Source of the DNA: Cordia subcordata
Lineage: Eukaryota; Streptophyta; Magnoliopsida; Boraginales; Cordiaceae
Length of the DNA: 64,000 nucleotides
Direction of reading: 5' to 3'
Assembly: GCA_028554755.1 (NCBI GenBank)
Contig: JAPTOF010000032.1
Location: 558,001 to 622,000, forward strand
Positions within the stretch are counted from its first letter, which is position 1; each line of letters opens with the position of its first letter. Positions 1 to 12,203 of the stretch are shown here, one piece after another. The translations under genes were made by a program, and so were the position numbers. The notes under the pieces are model-generated. The model saw only the letters and a program-made list of their open reading frames with translations, was not told where the DNA came from and ran no database searches.

Positions 1-838
1 GGCAATGTATGTGTCACGGGGGAACCAAGCGATTTAAGGGGATTCAAATGTCGGAATTTGGGGACTAGGGTGATCACGACTTGCAAATAGATGATTACTA
101 CTTCTCTTTAAGGTTGCTTAATGCATTATACTTGGTTTCTCTCATCTAGGCTCCTAATTAATCTCCGAATAGAACCCCAGGACTTGGTACGGGTCCATTC
201 CTAGGTACATCTACCCAGAGCTACGATGTTGTCCTTATGACCTAGGCATTAGGGCAAGCAATTTAAGATTCTAGATGACTTAGATTGATCTAACCCTCAC
301 ATTTAGTCCACTAATTAGTTCCCTAATTTATCCCAAGGACTCGGTGCAGGTCTATCCCTAAGTGTCTATCCCTAAGTGTCATTTACTTAGAGCTACAGCG
401 TTGTCCTTATGAACTAGGGCCTTAGGGTTAACCAACTAGCTTCCTAAGTGAACTAAGGTTAACTAAACCTATCCAGACACCTATTGGCCAGAATTAAAGC
501 CAAAAGAGACTCGACCTAGGCTAGCCAACAATTATGTACCATCAATCTTCATTACAATAGTAGGAATTAACGTTTGAGTGAAAAACATACACATCTAGGC
601 CATTACGCTCGAGAATATACTAGTCTATTCTACTATTGAACACATAGACATGCTTAAATTACACCAATTTAAGCTATAGCACCCGACATGTAAGCAATAA
701 AAGCTATTTATGCTATTAAGCATGCAAACATACGTATAGACATGTATTTAAGCATACTTACTTCATGTAATCACCACACAAACATATTGACATGCTCATA
801 CAATGATTTGGAAATGGTTAATAGAATAATAGAGTTCA

Positions 839-864
839 ATATATATATATATATATATATATAT
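839..864. repeat. (AT)n microsatellite in LTR B
   Basis: About 13 uninterrupted AT dinucleotides. The matching place in the right LTR copy, near 16,625, has only a few AT units, so the array expanded or contracted after insertion of the element. Confidence 0.95.
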
Positions 865-1247
865 GCAACATCATTGAGGCATTTCTATAAACATATAAAC
901 TTGTACGTAATCATTAAGACATTTCTGTACACATATAAACATGTATGTAAATTTGCCATTCAAAACCCTAAGTACAAGCATATATATACAGATCGATCAA
1001 CTACCCATAACAATATTATAATAATCATCCATAATACAAGAGAGATACCTTTTTATCCATAGCCATGCCTTATAATCCAAGAGCTAATACCTAAATCCTT
1101 GTGTTTGATCCTCTTAGATACTTGATTCCTAGGTGTTCTTGTGTATGCAAGAGTGTGTGGGAGGTGGGAGATGAGAGGCTTAAGGTTTTTGGGAGAGGGC
1201 TGTGAGAGAATGTGTGTAAAGTCCCCTTAAAATGGCCCAAAAAAGGG

Positions 1248-1320
1248 TTTTAATAAACAACTTAGCAGCACAATCGACTGACCCTACCAGTTAGCCGATT
1301 CGTTAGAGGGGTCAACCGGT
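1248..1320 (-). promoter_or_regulatory. LTR B core promoter: TATA-like box plus palindrome cluster
   Basis: On the minus strand a TATTAAAA box (plus 1,248-1,255) follows, about 16 bp downstream, a cluster of decayed palindromic units. Recognisable units are aatcgactgacc, ccagttagccgatt and ggtcaaccggt. The better-kept partner is at 17,049-17,125. Order and spacing match LTRs D, E, I and L, which supports a real U3 promoter module. TATA placement is inferred from sequence only. Confidence 0.6.
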
Positions 1321-1664
1321 ACAAAAATGAGCTCTCTAGATTTACTGAGAGACCCTCCTAGCTAGCCTGTACATACAGGGGGACAGTTCCAAACACCTCG
1401 CTGGGTAACCCCTTTTCACCTGACAACTCAACATTGAAACTTCATTCCTGGCTCATTTCTTCATCTTTTCGCTTCCAGTCTTCAATGTTCATCCCATCCT
1501 AATACAACATAAAATGAGGCATTTTGTGTAAATCATAAATAGTTAACTCCATATATACACAATTATTACATAAGTACTATACTAATGCTAACAAATAAGC
1601 ACAAAACATCTCTAAATTAAGTATAGAAATACAACGCAAATACTCGCACAAAACCAACACATCA

Positions 1665-2889
1665 ACACCCTCAAACCTTCTCCTTACTTGTCCCCAAGCG
1701 AAACCAAACCTAAGTTTATCTCAAAGTTGGTAAAGAGGGTTACCTAAAGGATTGACTCGCTATCTTGGTGAATCAAAGGAGTATGAAGGGGTAATTCCTT
1801 GTGTAGAGGGATTTTCAAGGCTCTTTAGATCCTCCCCTTACTCATAGGGGTGTCACACCTCCAAGAAGTTCCCTAGCAGCTACACAACCACAAGTTTAGG
1901 AGTCTAACTCACGCACGCGGGATGTTGATGTTTTGTGCCTCTCGACTAACATTGCCTCTCTAACATGCACATAGCCTCAAAGACAAGGAGAGACGGAATG
2001 TAAAAACACAATGGCTCACAAAATGATGTAAGAGTCTTATTTACAATACAACGAAAGAATGAGAAGAAAAATGTGTACCAAGTCGACATTGTGTCACTTA
2101 ACATTTATTCAATGAACTTCACTTTTTCAATTTTTTGGTGCCTTTTGGCTTTTAGCATTTCTCATTTTTTTTCACATTTTTCTGGCTTTTTCAATTTTTT
2201 TTTCTCATTTTTCCCTTTTTTCATTTTTTTGCATTTTTTATTATTACATAATATAAGCAAAAAGAAAAGATAAAGAAAAGCTAAGGCACGTAGAGATGAA
2301 CCAATCAAGGAAGGGGCACTCATATCAACAACCCCTTTATAACACTCTTTCTTCAACCAAACTATTGGGTAGCTACAAGGTGTATTCTTAAAGATACTCA
2401 CTCCCTACAGCTTTCCAAGGCATCCACTCCAAGTCTCGTATCTTCCTCCACTCTATTCACTCCCCACAATACAAGCTTATCTTTATCTATTAATTAAGTT
2501 AATGTCAAGAGCCAACACTCTAATCAACAAAATCATAAACGACTTTAAATGCAGCAAAAATCAAAAAAATTTCACCATTTTAAGCACATAATGCAATCTA
2601 TGCTAATCAAAGTATAAAACAATAAAACCAAACTCCTACACCCCTAAACCTATACTTTAATTATCCTCAAGCAAAGAGAACAAAACTACACAACAAGTAA
2701 ATAAGCATTTTAAAACACATAAGGGTGATAAGCGTGGTAAGAGTGGGATAGGTAAACGGGGACAAGTGGAGAAAGGATAGATACAACCTTGCATTCTTTT
2801 TAGAGCTCTTCGGTGCCAATTGATAATGATTGAACTACTAATCCCTATTTCTCAACAAATCATAACCACTCACAAAGCATGAAAGGCTA
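1665..2889 (-). other. Element B 3' untranslated region and polypurine tract (left half)
   Basis: Next to the LTR the minus strand reads ggtttgagggtgt, a polypurine tract of the type seen before plant gypsy 3' LTRs. It is preceded by gggacaag, as in element A at 23,290. Further in is a T-rich stretch (2,117-2,240) whose complement matches the A-rich 3' region of A at 22,755-22,900. No credible ORF is present; the short open frames are low-complexity. The region is cut at 2,889 by copia element C and resumes at 13,021. Confidence 0.7.
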
Positions 2890-4753
2890 TGCAGGATTGA
2901 TAATATTACATGTGGTCTATCCTAGTCCATATTTTCAAAAATACTACCAAGAAAACATGCTAGGAAAATAAAATAACCATATAACACACACAAGAACTTG
3001 CTTAAGAACATATAGAATATAACTAGTATTTTGCAAAATATGTAAAGCTAAACTCTTGAAGCATAGGGCCTTTGATGAAGCTATATCCATCACGAGCTTT
3101 GTTTTACTCACGAACAAGGCCACCAAAAATTTACTATAAGGGTGTCGCAATAAGCAATTCCCTAGTCTTCATCCCTATGATTGAAGAGACTTATCTTGAG
3201 AGAAGAGCCTCTTGTGTAGGAAAAAGCAAAGTAATATGCTCTTGAAAACTAAAGCCAAAAAAATACACAATAAGTGTGTACTATGTGTTGTAGTATTCTC
3301 TTGCCAAAATAGAAGAGATCAACTACAAAATTTTTAGATGCAAGAAATGGTTTAAGGTCTTGCCCATTTATAGAAAAAGTTTGGCACCTAAACCTTGTAA
3401 ACTTTTTTCTAATAGTAAATGTTTATGACATGTCATGGTAGTTACTTGTACGATTTGAATTCTTCTTGTTGTAACTTTCTAGCACATGTCTTGGAAGATT
3501 GGGCAAAGCGCATAATCCAAGTCCAACACATAGTCCATAATCCATATGGAGGCCCAAGCCCAATAAGAAACCATCCAAGACCAATTAGGTTATCCTGGAC
3601 TCTAAAGAAAGCGCAAACCCAATTCCAAGCTTTGGCCCAATAAGGCTATTACCACAATATGGAATTTGTTCTTTCAAGATTACTCTCTCAAAGTTATTTC
3701 AACGAGGGAAGGGACCAAGAAGACACAATTAACCTTGGCTTCCAAAAATAATAAAAAATGTCCTTGCCCGATCTAGGCGACATAACAATTATTTTTAACT
3801 CCAATCTATTTCACTATAAGATCAAAGTTGCCCTCTAAGAATAATTGCTATTACCCAAAAGCTTATCACAAAATATTGTGAACTTTGTTTTTGACCTACT
3901 AAATAACCTATCATAATGCCCTTCTATGTATACCCATAGCTAAGATCGATCCTTTGGCTTGTGTGCTATCACCTCCTTGGCTGTATCTTTTCCGTTGGGT
4001 TTCTTGTCCTATTGTCAACCATCCTTGGTCATGGAATCTCTTGATCTCAGGAGCAACCCTCAAACCATATGACCAATACACCTATAAAGGTAGTATCACT
4101 AGATCTAGATTCAGATGATAAATTTGGACAATCCCAAAGGGGGCATACAGATTCCATTTTGCATATGCATGTTCCAATGAATTAGAACTTAGCACTCAAT
4201 GTACAAGGCTATTGATCCTAATAAAGTAAGATCTCACCCACAGTGAATCAAAGTACCAAACCCTAACTTCATTAGTTCATCCACATATACTCAAGATTAA
4301 AAGCAATGATCATTTAGTGGCAGTGAATGTCTTGTTTTCTTTCTTTGATGGTGCGTCTCTAGAAAACATACTCACAATGGTCTTATCCAATAGCTGACAC
4401 ACATACTATTGAGATAAATTTGGAAAGTTCTCCAATGACTTAGGTAGATCACCCTCAAAGAGAAGACTTGCTCACTATAACCTTATTCCAGTAGAGTTCC
4501 CAACACTACTATTCGGTTATGGATTCAATTTTATGACGTGACTAAATCTAGACTTGGACCTACTGTGCGTCCAGCCTCACTGCACACCCAAGTCATTAGT
4601 TCAAGTCAAAGGACCTTTATACATGCATCAATAAAACATAACATAGATAGTATGCAATAAACTCAAACAGTCATTTAATAAAAAGTGATTATATATTGTT
4701 TCATATCCAAAATGTCATGTACAAGTGAGCTTTAGGGCATACTAATCCTAACA
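2890..4753 (-). repeat. Copia C 3' LTR (1,864 bp)
   Basis: The minus strand starts TGTTAGGATTAG and ends CCTGCA, with TG/CA termini. It is nearly identical to 10,326-12,203, with a handful of substitutions in the first 180 bases compared by eye, plus small indels such as one near 3,400. It is far closer to its partner than the B LTRs are to each other, consistent with C being younger than B. A TATA box on the minus strand is at 3,365-3,372. Confidence 0.93.
3365..3372 (-). promoter_or_regulatory. TATA box of copia LTR
   Basis: The minus strand reads TATAAATG, inside the context ctataaatgggcaaga. The other LTR has TATAAATA at 10,799-10,806. Unlike the gypsy-type LTRs here, no GGTCGACC cluster lies directly upstream of this box. 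Confidence 0.65.
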
Positions 4754-4788
4754 ATCTCCGACTTGCACTAAGATCACTTCTGCAAAGC

Positions 4789-6352
4789 CTAATACCCAAA
4801 GACTCTAAATGTGTGGCAAACATTTTCTCTGAAAAAGTCTTGGTAAATAGGTCCGAGGTTTTCTGCTGAAGCTATCTTTTCAACTACTATATCTTCTCTC
4901 TAGAAAAACTCAGGGATCAAATGATATTTCCGTTCAATGTGTTTACCCTTTTTGTGATTCCTGGGCTCTTTACACTGTGAAACAGCACCATTGTTGTCGC
5001 AATACAACGTTATCAGTCTGTGAGCTACTGGCACAACCTCTAGGTCTAACGGGAATTTTCTTAGCCACACTGCCTCTTTTGCAGCCTCAGATGCTGCGAC
5101 ATACTCGGCCTCTATGGTAGAGTGAGCAATACAATTTTGCTTCACATTTCTCCATGGAATAGCTCCTCCTGACAGAGTGAAAACATATCCAGAAGTAGAC
5201 TTTCGAGAATCTCTGTTGGACTGGAAATTCGAGTTCGTATAGGCTAATGGTGTTAGATCATCTATACGGCATTCCGGCACATAATCCTTAGTTCCTTGCA
5301 GGAATTTGAATATGTGCTTAACCATGACCCAATATGCCGATCCAGGCAGGGTTTGACTGATATCTACTAACCATGCCAATAGCAAAGCATATATCTAGTC
5401 TAGTACATAACATGGCATACATGAGGCTTCCAACTACCGAAGCATAAGGAGCTCACTTCATGATCTTTATCTCATAAGATGTTTTAGGACATTGATCCCG
5501 AGATAGATAAACTCCGCGTCTAGAAGGTAATGAGGTCTTCTTAGAGTTTTACATGTTAAACCTGACTAATATCTTCTCAATAAATGAAGCTTGAGATAGT
5601 GCTAGCCTTCTGTTCTTACGCTCTCGCATAAGCTTGATGCCTAGAACATAACTAACTTCTTATAAATCCTTCATTTGAAATTGAGTAAAAAGCCAAACCT
5701 TGATGGATGATAACATCCCCACATCATTTCCAATTAGTAGGATATCATCCACATATAGAACCAAAAACACTACAGCATTTCCATTATGCCTTTTATACGC
5801 ACAAGGTTCATCAATATTTTGATCAAAACCATAAGATTTAATTGCCTGATCAAATTTGATGTTTCATGCTCCAGATGCCTGTTTTAATCCATAAATGGAC
5901 TTCTTTAATTTACAAACCATATGTTCTTGGCCTTTAGCAATGTATCCATCTGGTTGTGTCATGTAAATGGTCTCGTCAAGTTCCCCATTAAGAAAGGCTG
6001 TCTTGATGTCCATTTGCCATATCTCGTAATCATAATGATAAGCAATGGCTAGGAATGTCTTGATGGATTTAAGCATAGCTACTGGTATGAAAGTTTCCTC
6101 ATAATCGATCCCTTCTTTCTGAGTATAACCTTTTGCCATCAACCTTGCTTTAAAGGTTTCATCCTTTCCATCAACTCCTCTTTTTCTCTTGTAGACCAAT
6201 TTGTACCTAATAGGTTTTAACCCTTCAGGTGCAACTACAAGATCCCAGACTTTGCTAGAATACATAGATTCTAACTCTGAATTTATTACCTTATGCCATT
6301 GGTTGGTATCTATGTCAGAAACTGCTTGATCATAACTTGTGGGATCGACCAC
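4789..6352 (-). pseudogene. Copia C reverse transcriptase and RNase H
   Basis: This is the reverse transcriptase and RNase H part of a copia polyprotein, which copies element RNA into DNA in cytoplasmic particles. Reading the minus strand, the RT starts near 6,352 and shows MDIKTAFLNG and KLKKSIYGLKQA near 5,870-6,010. The catalytic YVDD lies at 5,744-5,755 and is intact. RNase H follows with STSGYVF, EAEYVAAS and CDNNGAV up to the stop at 4,789. Damage includes a stop after the LKQASGA motif (LKQAS is normally followed by RQW), a stop near 5,565, and a TAG after PEFF near 4,900. The second short copy at 12,218-12,463 keeps a glutamine codon at that last position, so that stop arose in this copy. 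Confidence 0.9.
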
Positions 6353-6454
6353 CTGATTCTTTGAAGAAGTCCTAATGGACTCTCCATAGTATCTATTAGG
6401 AGGCCTGGATATCCTCCCACTATGACAAGGTTTTGATATATTAAGTGTAACATG

Positions 6455-7560
6455 CTATTCTTTTTCATTCACAGTTGCCACAGGTGTTACTAGAGATTCT
6501 TGTGAAATCTCATCTAGAACGACTTCAGAATCTGGTGTTTTCTGGACCATTTCATCATTCCCTAAGTATCTAGCATGGGTGCTTATAAACACATTTTGCT
6601 CCTTATGATTATAAAAGATCCCACCTCTAGTCCCTTTAGGATATCCAATGAAACAACATAACTCGGATCTTGGTTCCAATTTTGAAGCATTACTATTAAG
6701 TGCGTAAACTAGACAGCCCCAAATGCGGAGATGATTTAAACTAGGCTTACGCCCAGTCCACATTTCTTGAGGTGTCCTAGGTACTAATTTAGATAGTACC
6801 AAGTTCAAGATGTATGCCACTATTTCAAGGGCATACCCCCAAAAAGATAAAGGTAGTAATGCATGACTCATCATTGACCTAACCATATCTAATAGGGCAC
6901 GATTTCTTCTCTCTGCTACACTATTTTGCTAAAGAGTCCTTGGTGCAGCCAACTGAGACACTATCCCTTCTTGTGTAAGATTGTCTCTAAACTCACTTGA
7001 GAGGTATTCACCACCTCGATCAGACCGAAGGGCTTTGATATGTTTATCTAATTTTTGCTCTGTCTTAGCTTTGAACTCTTTGAATTTCTCAAAGGATTCA
7101 GACTTGCATTGCATTAGATACACATATCCATACCTAGAGTAATCATCAGTAAAAGTAAGGAAATACTCATAACCTCCTCGTGCTGGTTTGCTCATAAGAC
7201 TACACATATCAGTGTGAACCAATTCCAATACTTGTTTGGCCTTTTCTCCTTTAGAAGAAAATGACCGTTTAATTATCTTCCCTCTGAGACAAGATTCGCA
7301 CGGAGGTAGATCTTCAAGATCTAATGAGCTAAGATGCCCATCCTCGACTAATCTCCAAATTCACTTTAGACTAGCATGTCCTAAGCATAGGTGCCAAAGA
7401 TAAGTATCATTGGTTGAAGAAACCTTCCTTTTTTGGGAATTAGTTTGTTCTATATTATGCAGTGAGTTTGTAATAGGTTTTATATAGAACAAGTTATCAT
7501 GCATGCTACCGAAACAAATAATATTTCCATTCTACTGATATCAACACCAGAATGGAAATT
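6455..7560 (-). pseudogene. Copia C GAG-pre-integrase and integrase
   Basis: This encodes the integrase that joins element cDNA to host DNA. The minus-strand zinc-binding region begins with WHLCLGH and CESCLRGK (about 7,270-7,410). The catalytic core shows LVHTDM (7,215), RSDRGGEY (about 7,015) and the glutamate region NSVAERRNR (about 6,910). A TAG between PRTL and NSVAE (about 6,930) breaks the core where QQN is normal, and further stops interrupt the pre-integrase segment. Downstream FWGYALE and WGCLVYAL are typical copia C-terminal core motifs. The order integrase before RT assigns the element to Ty1/copia. Confidence 0.9.
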
Positions 7561-7584
7561 AATGCCAAAACCATCTAATATTAA

Positions 7585-7960
7585 TTATGAAATAGAGATA
7601 AGGTTTTTACGTACATCCGGAACATAATAAACGTTGTTCAAAAATGACTTCCTATTACATGAAAAATTTAAGCACATTTCTCCTACTGCAGCAACCCATA
7701 CTTTTGCTCTATTACCCAACCTCAGACCAAACTCCCCTTTAGCTAGTTCCTTCATTTCCTGAAACCAATGCAAAAAATTGCAAATATGGTTTGTGGCTCC
7801 TAAGTCTACAATCCAAGAATCAGTGGAATCAACCACTAAGTAGTTTTCAATGTAGAACAAAAGAGGTGTACCTATCTAGCCTCGTGCCAAGTACTTCGGG
7901 CAATCCTTTTTCCACTGTCCTTTTAGGCCACTATAAAGCATTTTCCCTTGGGTTTTTCAC
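7585..7960 (-). pseudogene. Copia C protease and end of gag zinc knuckle
   Basis: This is an aspartic protease remnant that would cleave the gag-pol polyprotein. The minus strand reads SWIVDLGATNHIC at about 7,780-7,820, where copia proteases normally have D-S-G-A; the serine beside the catalytic aspartate is replaced by leucine. YVPDVRKNLISIS, the usual end of the domain, lies near 7,590-7,625. Just upstream (about 7,890-7,940) the gag zinc knuckle is decayed: GQWKKDCP remains, but the first two cysteines and the histidine are lost. The spacing to integrase is normal for copia. Confidence 0.82.
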
Positions 7961-8083
7961 CTGTTAATTGCCTGGGCTGTTCACCATTTCTCTTCTTTTT
8001 CCCTTGACCACGTTTTTGCTTCCCCTTTCTTTTGAACTTTCTCCCTTTCGGGTTAAGTCCAGAAGTGGATACTTGAACCATAT

Positions 8084-8692
8084 TTATGTGGCCTTTATTT
8101 TCATTATGACTTCTACAGCTAGGTGCTCTTTCATTAATTTCGACATATCCATGTTCATCTTGCTTATATTATAATTAAGCTTGAACTGAATATCGGATGA
8201 CGGTAGAGTTTCCAAAATCATGTCTACCTTTGACTGTTCATCTATGTTTGCTTCTAGGATCTCGACAGTATTGAAGTAATCCATCATTTTGAGCATATGC
8301 TCCCTGATAGATGCTCCTTCTACCATCCTTTGATTCATAATTTCTCTAAGAGCACCTTGTCTTGTGGGCCTGCTGTTATCAGCAAACATACGAGACAGTG
8401 AGGTCATGATTTCTTTTGCAGTTTCCATATGATGATGCTTGATCTACAAAATATTTGACATAGAAGCCATCATATAGCACTTGGCCATACTATTGGCTTT
8501 CTGTCATTTTGCCTCAGCATCTTTCTGGGCTTCAGAAGGGTTAGCCCTCACAACAGGACAAAGAGTTGTTAGGACATACTTGTACTCTTCTGCGATGATT
8601 ACCATGTCCAAGTTTCATTCTCAGTCCACAAAATTCGGTCCAGTGAGCTTGTGCTCTTTGAGAATTGTAGCTAATGGACTGAATGAAGACAT
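8084..8692 (-). pseudogene. Copia C gag (UBN2-like)
   Basis: This is the nucleocapsid protein that packages element RNA. The start codon at 8,690-8,692 opens MSSFSPLATILKEHKLTG, a typical copia gag beginning, and follows the long leader. Two in-frame stops come within the next 15 codons, where WxxW-type residues are expected. The central domain (about 8,428-8,084) holds the pattern MNQRMVEGASIREH and LPSSDIQF seen in UBN2-type gags. The frame is otherwise well kept, so the damage is limited and fairly recent. Confidence 0.85.
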
Positions 8693-10311
8693 TTTTTTAG
8701 ATACAACAATATAATCATAATTAATTTATTAGTATAGATTTGATGCATGTATAATATGTATGCTATCTTTGGAAATAAAACATACAAGTACTTTTTACAT
8801 CATTTGTCTTTGAGTAGATCAACACTTTAATCTACTTGATGTAACAGTGTCTCAATGTCCTCACAAGAACTCCACCGATGGGATGGCCGAACTTATGAAC
8901 GTTAAGTTAAGTGCCACCACTTATTTGAATTAACAATTATCTAGATATAATCCAATTGAATAATTCAATCACTGTTTGGTTTGGCTTCTTAAATGCGATA
9001 GTGAACTCTATTGATGGGATAGCTAAACCTACCATTTAAGTTGAGTGTACACCCATTCTTAATGTTTATTCCCCGTAACATTCTTGATTTAAGCCCTCTG
9101 ATAGGGTTGACTTTAATCAATGTTGCGTAAGGTGATCTTTAGTGAAGAACTCCACTGATGGGATGGCTGAACTTACTAACAACCTTTTGAATAAATATTT
9201 TATGTTTCACCTTGTTAAATCTAGACAAAGTGTCACCTTCCGATACCAAAGTTAATGACATTTATCATTAACGTGAATTAGATATGGAAAGCCGTGAGGT
9301 ATTTTCAGTCCCCTCTCCCACTCAATATTTTAACTCAATGATTTCCTTTGATATTCTTGCTTTGTTCTAGATCTAAACACATTTTGGATTTTTCTAAATC
9401 ACCTTTGTGTTACTAAAACATTGCAATATCACAATAGATCATTTACCAAAATTTGGTTGTATAGACCCTTAGGTTGATATATATTTGTAATTCTCAAGTT
9501 AAGTTCTTTTAATGTTGTCATGAGACTGCATGGCATCTTTAGACATAGCCACTTACAATTATCTTGTCTAAGCCATTCTCATAAACTTAACTTATCTTTG
9601 AGAATCAACTCATAGGTTTGACCAATTTTTATAAACCCTAATGAGTGGACATATTTCTAGGTGGCAATAATGCTTATGCAAATATGTTAAAACATATATC
9701 AATGCATTATAAACATCTACCACAATATGTTAGAATCCCACTTTGATGGCTCCCTGCAATCTTTAACAAAAACAACACACTTAGTAGCTTTTTCTACCTC
9801 AGCCGGTCAACCGTTAATGAGAGCCGGTGGACCGGCTCCAATTGCTTCAGGAATTTTTGCTCTCTGGAGTAGCCGGTCGACCGGTTAGGTCCAACTGGTC
9901 GACCGGCCTGCTTATCCAACATAGTATTCCTTCATTCTATTTTCTTGTTTTTCTCCTTGGTCTTTAACGATTACAATAATACACTTGCTATTGCTAATAC
10001 AAGCTTCATAAAGAAACATTACAAGGATATCAAAACATCCTATGTTTCTTTTAACCGAATCTAAAAGCAATAACCATAAATATTTTATATATGAAATCGT
10101 CTATGGCCAATCTTTGTTGACCGTACACGAAACTCTATTATGCATACATGCGAACCATCAAAGGGATTTTTATATCACTTGCACATACAAGCATAAAACC
10201 ACAAGTATATGCAACACAAGATTTCCTAATCTTGCCACTCACAAGATGATTAACATATTTATCCAAATACAATATTCTTGCATAGTCTAAGCATGTTGTG
10301 CGTGAGCCTAA
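8693..10311 (-). other. Copia C untranslated leader (1.6 kb)
   Basis: This is the sequence between the primer binding site and gag. It is unusually long for copia and has no credible ORF. It contains three spaced copies of a motif around gatgggatggc at about 8,867-8,897, 9,003-9,033 and 9,146-9,177, each following gaactc on the plus strand, with about 140 bp between copies. It also contains a cluster of CCGGTCGACCGG-type palindromes (9,801-9,910), listed separately. Confidence 0.75.
9801..9910. promoter_or_regulatory. GGTCGACC palindrome cluster in the copia leader
   Basis: Four units lie in 110 bp: agccggtcaaccg, agccggtggaccggct, agccggtcgaccggtt and actggtcgaccggcc. The last two are the best-preserved units in the window. 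The cluster resembles those upstream of the TATA boxes in LTRs B, D, E, I and L, but here it is inside a copia leader, about 400 bp downstream of the primer binding site. Its function is unknown. Confidence 0.7.
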
Positions 10312-10323
10312 GCTCTGATACCA
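10312..10323 (-). other. Copia C primer binding site
   Basis: The minus strand reads TGGTATCAGAGC, the classic plant copia primer site complementary to initiator methionine tRNA. It lies two bases from the end of the 5' LTR, as expected, and fixes orientation and the inner LTR boundary. Confidence 0.97.
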
Positions 10324-10325
10324 AT

Positions 10326-12203
10326 TGCAGGATCGATAATATTATACGTGGTCTATCCTAGTCCATATTTTCAAAAATACTACCAAGAAAACATGCTAGG
10401 AAAATAAAATAACCATATAACACACACAAGAACATGCTTAAGAATATATAGAATATAACTAGTATTTAGCAAAATATGTAAAGCTAAACTCTTGAAGCAT
10501 GGGGCCTTTGATGAAGCTATATCCATCACGAGCTTTGTTTTACTCACGAACAAGGCCACCAAAAATTTACTATAAGGGTGTCGCAATAAGTAACTCCCTA
10601 GTCTTCATCTCTATGATTGAAGAGACTTATCTAGAGAGAAGAGCCTCTTGTGTGGGAAGAAGCAAAGTAATATGCTTTTGAAAACTAGATAAAAAAACAC
10701 ACAATAACTGTGTAATATGTGTTGTAGTATTCCCTTGCCAAAATGGAAGAGATCAACTACAAAATTTTTGGATGCTAGAAATGGTTTAAGGTCTTGCCTA
10801 TTTATAGAAAAAAGTTTGTCCCCTAAACCTTGTAAATTTTCCATGTGGAAAACTTTTTCCTAGTAATAAATGTTTGCCACACGTCATGGAAGTTACTTGT
10901 ACAATTTGAATTCTTCTTATAGTAACTTTCTAGCACATGTCTTGGAAGATTGGGCCAAACCCACAATCCAAGTCTAACACATAGTCCATAATCCATGTGG
11001 AGGCCCAAGCCCAACAAGAAACCATCCAAGCCTAATTAGGTTATCTTAGACTCTAAAGAAAGCCCAAACCCAATTCCAAGCGTTCGCCCAATAAGGCTAT
11101 TACCACAATATGGAATTTGCTCTTTCAAGATTACTCTCTTAAAGTCATTTCAACTAGGGAAACGACCAAGAAGACACAATTGACCTTGGCTTCTAAAAAT
11201 AATAAAAAATGTCCTTGCCCAATCTAGGCGACATAATAATTATTTTTAACTCTGATCTATTCCACCATAAGATCAAAGTTGCTCTCCAAGAATAATTGCT
11301 ATTACCCAAAAGCTTATCACAAAAGAATGTGAACTTTGTCTTTGACCTACTAAATAACCGACCATAATGCCCCTCTAAGTATACCCATAGATAAGACCGG
11401 TTCTTTGGCCTATGTACTATCACCTCCTTAGCTATATCTTTCTGTTAGGTTTCTAGTCCCAATGCCAACCATCCTTGGTCATGGAATCTCTTAATCTCGG
11501 GAGCGACCCTCAAGCCATATGACCAATACACCTATAAAGGTAGTATCACTAAATCTAGATTCGGATGATAAATTTGGACAATCCCAAATGGGGCACACAG
11601 ATTCCATTTTGCATATGCATGTTCCAATGAATTAGAACTTAGCACTCGATGTACAAGGCTATTGATCCTAATAAAGTAAGATCTCACCCACAGTGAATCA
11701 AAGTACCAAACCCTAACTTCATTAGTTCATCCACATATACTCAAGATTAAAAGCAATGATCATTTAATAGCAGTGAATGTCTTGTTCTCTTCCTTTGATA
11801 GTACGTCTCTAGAAAACATACTCACAATGGTCTTATCCAATAGCTGACACACATACTATTGAGATAAATTCGGAAAGTCCTCCAATGACCTAGGTAGATC
11901 ACCCTCAAAGAGAAGACTTGCTCACTATAACCTTATTCCAGTAGAGTGCCCAACACTACTATTCGGTTATGGATTCAATTTTATGACGTGACTAAATCTA
12001 GACTTGGACCTACTATGCGTCCAGCCTTACTGCACACCCAAGTCATTAGTTCAAGTCAAAAGGCCTTTATACATGCATCAATAAAATATAACATATTTAG
12101 TATGCAAGAAACTCAAACAGTCATTTAATAAAAAATGATTATATATTGTTTCATATCCAAAATGTCATGTACAAGTGAGCTTTAGGGCATACTAATCCTA
12201 ACA
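10326..12203 (-). repeat. Copia C 5' LTR (1,878 bp)
   Basis: This is the partner of 2,890-4,753, with matching TG/CA ends (TGTTAGG at 12,203, CCTGCA at 10,326). The primer binding site abuts its left end. On its right it is followed not by host DNA but by a second copy of the element's internal 3' end, which shows a tandem arrangement. A TATA box on the minus strand is at 10,799-10,806. Confidence 0.93.

Larger units (their letters stand above)
1..1664 (-). repeat. Element B 3' LTR (partial, runs off left edge)
   Basis: This stretch aligns base by base, with scattered differences, to 15,800-17,494, which is the other LTR of the same element. Both copies share the phrases gtgctatagcttaaat and agtccactaattagtt read on one strand or the other. 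On the minus strand the LTR starts TGATGTGTTGG at 1,664, directly after a purine-rich tract, so this is the 3' LTR of a minus-strand element. The right copy is 1,882 bp, so roughly 220 bp of the U5 end lies outside the window. The two copies are clearly diverged, so the insertion is not recent. A small internal duplication (tccctaagtgtc twice) sits at about 354-380. Confidence 0.85.

Noticed and set aside
742..1062. Open frame of 106 codons across the (AT)n tract
   Set aside because: It lies inside LTR B, reads through a microsatellite, and is not open in the other LTR copy.
2073..2273. Open frame rich in Phe on the plus strand
   Set aside because: It is the T-rich complement of the A-rich 3' region of Athila-like elements; low complexity, no domain.
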